The position numbers and the translations under genes are program-made. DNA of 7,839 bases from Acidobacteriota bacterium (GTDB lineage: Bacteria; Acidobacteriota; Vicinamibacteria; Vicinamibacterales; SCN-69-37). This document shows positions 6,369-7,839 of this stretch, piece by piece. The notes beneath the pieces are model-generated. The model was not told the DNA's origin and searched no databases. It saw only the letters and a list, made by a program, of their open reading frames with translations. The stretch covers positions 1 to 7,839 of the forward strand of contig JAKALV010000153.1 of NCBI GenBank assembly GCA_021824055.1, read 5' to 3'. Positions within the stretch are counted from its first letter, which is position 1; the number at the start of each line of letters is the position of its first letter.

Positions 6369-7140
6369 GCGTCACGACCTCGCACACACCGTTGAAGACG
6401 CGGACCTGCTCGGCGCCGGTGGTGACCGGCGATGTCACGCGCCGCCGCAGGGCCCGATAGGCGACGCCCAGCACGGCGCTGCCGGCGACGCCCTGAGAAC
6501 CCGCGATCGTATCGAGACAAGTCAGGAGCTCGACCAGTTCCATTTCCACGCCGTTGATCTTGACCGGCAGGCCGGCGCGGAAGTCGATCGACACCATCGC
6601 GGGCGCGGCCTGAACGGCTGGACGCGCCGGCGCGGCCACCGTGCTGGTCGCGAAGGGAATGCCGCGCTCGCGCGCGTACTCCGCCATCCCGGCGGGGTCC
6701 AGCGTCCAGAGGGCGGCGACGTCGATCACCTCGCTGTTCGCGTCGATCGACGCGATGGCCGCGTCGATGCGCTCGCGGTCCGCCGCCGTGGCAGCCGCAT
6801 GCGCCACCACGCGGGTGCCTTCGATGCGCGCGATCTCCACGAGCGCATGCGCGATCAACGGCCGCCCGAGCGCCGAGAGCGCGCCGGGGGAATCGATGTC
6901 CATCGCGCCGGCCTGGATGGCCGGCAGGAGATGATGGCGGGCGAACAGATCGCGCCGGTCCAGCACGTGCGCGCGCACGGCGCCGCTGGCGAGCGCGCGC
7001 ACGCGAATGCCGTCGAGCGATTCGTGCTGGCCGACGTCCACCGTCACGGTCACGATCTCGGCATGCCGCGCCTCGCGCAACCACGGAATCGCGAGCGACG
7101 AGGACGGCCCCCCGGAGTACGCGAGCACAATGCGATCCAT
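6358..7140 (-). CDS. Shortened argininosuccinate synthase-like protein lacking key catalytic residues
   Basis: The 260-residue product aligns by eye with argininosuccinate synthase (ArgG), which joins citrulline and aspartate using ATP and normally has about 400 residues. Preserved: MDRIVLAYSGG at 1-11, VTVDVGQ at 32-38, the ALSALGRPLIAHALVEIAR helix at 87-105, EYARERGIP at 154-162, LPVKINGVEMELVELL at 191-206 and a C-terminal VRVFNGVCEVV. Changed: the ATP loop SGGLDTS reads SGGPSSS (its Asp lost); the aspartate/citrulline segment CTGKGNDQVRFE reads AAATAADRERID; the PYSIDENLWGRS region is missing; and a large C-terminal stretch between AYRAL and the final strand is gone. These are in-frame losses in an otherwise clean gene. 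ATG 7140 is preferred: it follows AAAGG by 6 bases, shares a base with the argR stop (TGATG) and starts where ArgG proteins start; an upstream ATG at 7206 would add 22 unlike residues. Either a repurposed ArgG paralogue or a decaying gene; normal synthase activity is unlikely. Confidence 0.8.
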   Translation of the reverse strand: MDRIVLAYSGGPSSSLAIPWLREARHAEIVTVTVDVGQHESLDGIRVRALASGAVRAHVLDRRDLFARHHLLPAIQAGAMDIDSPGALSALGRPLIAHALVEIARIEGTRVVAHAAATAADRERIDAAIASIDANSEVIDVAALWTLDPAGMAEYARERGIPFATSTVAAPARPAVQAAPAMVSIDFRAGLPVKINGVEMELVELLTCLDTIAGSQGVAGSAVLGVAYRALRRRVTSPVTTGAEQVRVFNGVCEVVTHVR

Positions 7141-7592
7141 CAGGCGCCTTTGACCATCGCGTTCAGTTTCTGCTCCATGGCGAGGGCGTGGTCCAGACCG
7201 CGACACACCAGGAGGATGGTGTCGTCGCCGGCGAGCGTGCCGGCCACTTCCGGCAGTTTCGTGCGATCGATCAACACCGCCAGACCGTTGGCTTGACCGG
7301 GATCGGTGCGGACCACGATCAGCGTGTCGACACGCTCGAGGGACCGCACCAGGGCCGTGACGGCCTTGCGCATCTGCTCGCCCATCTCAGCGCCGCTGCG
7401 CTCGACGCCCGGCCGGACGTACGCGCCGTCGCCGGCCCGCTTCACCAGCCCCATCTGCTTGAGGTCGCGCGAGAGCGTCGCTTGCGTGACGTTGATCCCT
7501 CGAACCTGCAGTTGCTCACGCAGGCCCTCCTGCGAGGTCACCGCATCCTTATCTATGAGCTCGAGGATCTGAGATTGCCGCCATGACTTCAT
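7140..7592 (-). CDS. argR: Arginine repressor ArgR
   Basis: ArgR is the arginine-sensing regulator that binds ARG-box operators as a hexamer and represses arginine synthesis genes, or activates catabolism in some bacteria. The 150 residues match the family length. Residues 1-60 form the winged helix-turn-helix, with the recognition helix TQATLSRDLKQMGLVK at 36-51. After a linker, the C-terminal oligomerisation and arginine-binding domain shows DPGQANGLAVLIDR at 97-110 and the family hallmark GTLAGDDTILLV at 118-129, whose two Asp residues contact arginine. The start at 7592 follows a GGTGA ribosome binding site by 6 bases and gives the typical MKSWRQSQILELI beginning. It is first in the operon with the argG-like gene and argH and is divergent from argC. 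Two ARG-box-like palindromes overlap its promoter and start, so it probably represses itself. Confidence 0.95.
   Translation of the reverse strand: MKSWRQSQILELIDKDAVTSQEGLREQLQVRGINVTQATLSRDLKQMGLVKRAGDGAYVRPGVERSGAEMGEQMRKAVTALVRSLERVDTLIVVRTDPGQANGLAVLIDRTKLPEVAGTLAGDDTILLVCRGLDHALAMEQKLNAMVKGA
7147..7151 (-). promoter_or_regulatory. Ribosome binding site deciding the argG-like start
   Basis: AAAGG on the minus strand lies 6 bases before the ATG at 7140. Together with the TGATG stop/start junction it favours the 260-residue form over a longer one starting at 7206. Confidence 0.6.
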
Positions 7593-7624
7593 AAGTATTC
7601 ACCGATCGGGCATGATTATACATC
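7586..7624. promoter_or_regulatory. Candidate pair of ARG boxes over the argR promoter and start
   Basis: Compared with the E. coli-type ARG box (TGAAT, four A/T, ATTCA), the minus-strand core TGAATACTTATGAA (7588-7601) matches 8 of 10 half-site positions and the plus-strand core GGCATGATTATACA (7609-7622) matches 7 of 10. Their centres (7594.5 and 7615.5) are 21 bases apart, the spacing known for paired ARG boxes. The first covers the ribosome binding site and start codon of argR, the second the -10. This implies autorepression. Chance matches are easier in AT-rich DNA, so this is a prediction. Confidence 0.45.
7615..7620 (-). promoter_or_regulatory. argR operon promoter, perfect -10 (TATAAT)
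   Basis: The minus strand reads TATAAT exactly, placing the transcription start near 7608 and giving a leader of about 16 bases that holds the GGTGA ribosome binding site (7599-7603). No good -35 is seen at 16-18 bases spacing (TTACTT at 7638-7643 matches only two of six), so the promoter may be weak or assisted. The leader also contains the 8-base palindrome CCGATCGG (7602-7609). Confidence 0.6.
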
Positions 7625-7689
7625 GTCTGTATACATAAAGTAACTAAACGCGTACGATTTCATTGACTGGCATGTATCAACTATGTATA
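7617..7689. repeat. Four ATGTAT-type heptamers arranged with dyad symmetry
   Basis: TATACAT occurs at 7617-7623 and 7630-7636; the reverse orientation occurs as ATGTATC at 7672-7678 and ATGTATA at 7683-7689. The two pairs face each other about a centre near 7653.5, where the palindrome CGTACG (7651-7656) sits, symmetric to within one base. The outer copies overlap the -10 elements of argR and argC. TGTATACA (7628-7635) is an exact 8-base palindrome within the set. This is likely an operator array, either for ArgR with a drifted motif or for another regulator. Confidence 0.55.
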
Positions 7690-7691
7690 TT
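7663..7691 (+). promoter_or_regulatory. argC promoter (TTGACT - 17 bases - TATATT)
   Basis: TTGACT (7663-7668) matches the sigma-70 -35 at five of six positions and TATATT (7686-7691) matches the -10 at five of six, with the optimal 17-base spacer. Transcription should begin near 7698-7699. It is the best promoter in the window and fits the direction of argC. Confidence 0.75.
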
Positions 7692-7719
7692 TAGTCTCAG
7701 TAATGCATAGTTATTCGTC
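7682..7719. promoter_or_regulatory. Candidate pair of ARG boxes over the argC promoter and leader
   Basis: Core TGTATATTTAGTCT (7684-7697) matches 7 of 10 ARG half-site positions and core TGCATAGTTATTCG (7704-7717) matches 8 of 10. Centres are 20 bases apart, close to the 20-21 base spacing of known ARG-box pairs. The first overlaps the -10 and the expected start of transcription, so binding of ArgR with arginine would block argC. In addition AACTATGTAT (7679-7688) and ATGCATAGTT (7703-7712) form an inverted repeat matching at 9 of 10 positions. Confidence 0.5.
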
Positions 7720-7720
7720 C

Positions 7721-7839
7721 ATGATTCGGGTTGGGGTGGCTGGGGCCACCGGATATGCGGGACAGGAGCTGCTGAGCCTGCTCTCCCGGCATCCCAACGT
7801 GAACATCGTCGCCGGCATGTCGTCGACCGCCGATTCGGC
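7721..7839 (+). CDS. argC: N-acetyl-gamma-glutamyl-phosphate reductase, N-terminus (runs off the right edge)
   Basis: ArgC reduces N-acetylglutamyl phosphate to the semialdehyde with NADPH, the third step of ornithine synthesis. Only 39 codons are visible. They read MIRVGVAGATGYAGQELLSL, the Rossmann-fold start of ArgC with the GATGYAG nucleotide-binding turn (Gly8, Gly11, Gly14) followed by LLSRHPNVNIVAGMSS, where family members have a similar HP and a following strand. The start at 7721 gives the standard N-terminus. An in-frame ATG at 7703 would add MHSYSS; neither start has a clear ribosome binding site, and the upstream one would lie only about 4 bases after the predicted start of transcription. 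Divergent placement from argR and the operator-like sites between them support an arginine-regulated operon continuing to the right. The active-site cysteine lies beyond the edge. Confidence 0.88.
   Translation, partial: MIRVGVAGATGYAGQELLSLLSRHPNVNIVAGMSSTADS

Noticed and set aside
7141..7206. Longer argG-like protein starting at 7206
   Set aside because: The added 22 residues are unlike ArgG N-termini and lie inside argR; the ATG at 7140 has AAAGG at the right distance.
6355..7296. Long plus-strand open frame opposite the argG-like gene
   Set aside because: Composition is that of an antisense shadow; the minus strand has clear ArgG homology.
1..7839. CRISPR arrays, tRNA or rRNA genes, transposase genes
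   Set aside because: None was seen: no regularly spaced repeats, no recognisable RNA gene, and no transposase-like frame on either strand.

Overview
The window is GC-rich, tightly packed bacterial chromosome. Gene content (MATE transporter, a TMEM175-type remnant, secreted proteins of no named family, an ArgR-controlled arginine cluster) and protein style suggest an uncultured member of Acidobacteriota, possibly Vicinamibacteria. That placement is inference from recall, not from a search.

Layout. (1) Bases 1-2445, minus strand: two secreted proteins of unknown function, joined by a 4-base ATGA stop/start overlap; the second runs off the left edge. (2) A short divergent intergenic region (2446-2510) leads on the plus strand to a full-length MATE-family efflux transporter (2511-3848). 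Its stop codon is overlapped by the remnant of a TMEM175-type (DUF1211) potassium channel gene that has lost its N-terminal pore half. (3) Bases 4225-4467 lie between convergent genes and hold no gene. They contain a 157-bp element with 34-bp imperfect inverted ends and a strong hairpin at the end of the next operon. (4) Bases 4468-7592, minus strand: an overlapping operon read argR - argG-like - argH - small four-helix membrane protein. (5) Bases 7593-7720: an AT-rich (about 36% GC) divergent control region with two promoters and ArgR-box-like palindromes. (6) From 7721, plus strand: the start of argC, running off the right edge.

How it fits together. ArgC makes N-acetylglutamate semialdehyde in the ornithine branch, ArgG and ArgH convert citrulline to arginine, and ArgR with arginine is expected to repress both divergent units. 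The main surprise is the gene in the argG position. It encodes about 260 residues instead of about 400, is clearly descended from argininosuccinate synthase, yet lacks the PP-loop aspartate, the aspartate/citrulline-binding GKGND segment and much of the C-terminal half. Its frame and its overlaps with argR and argH are intact. ArgH next to it looks catalytically complete, so either a true ArgG lies elsewhere or this protein has a new role.
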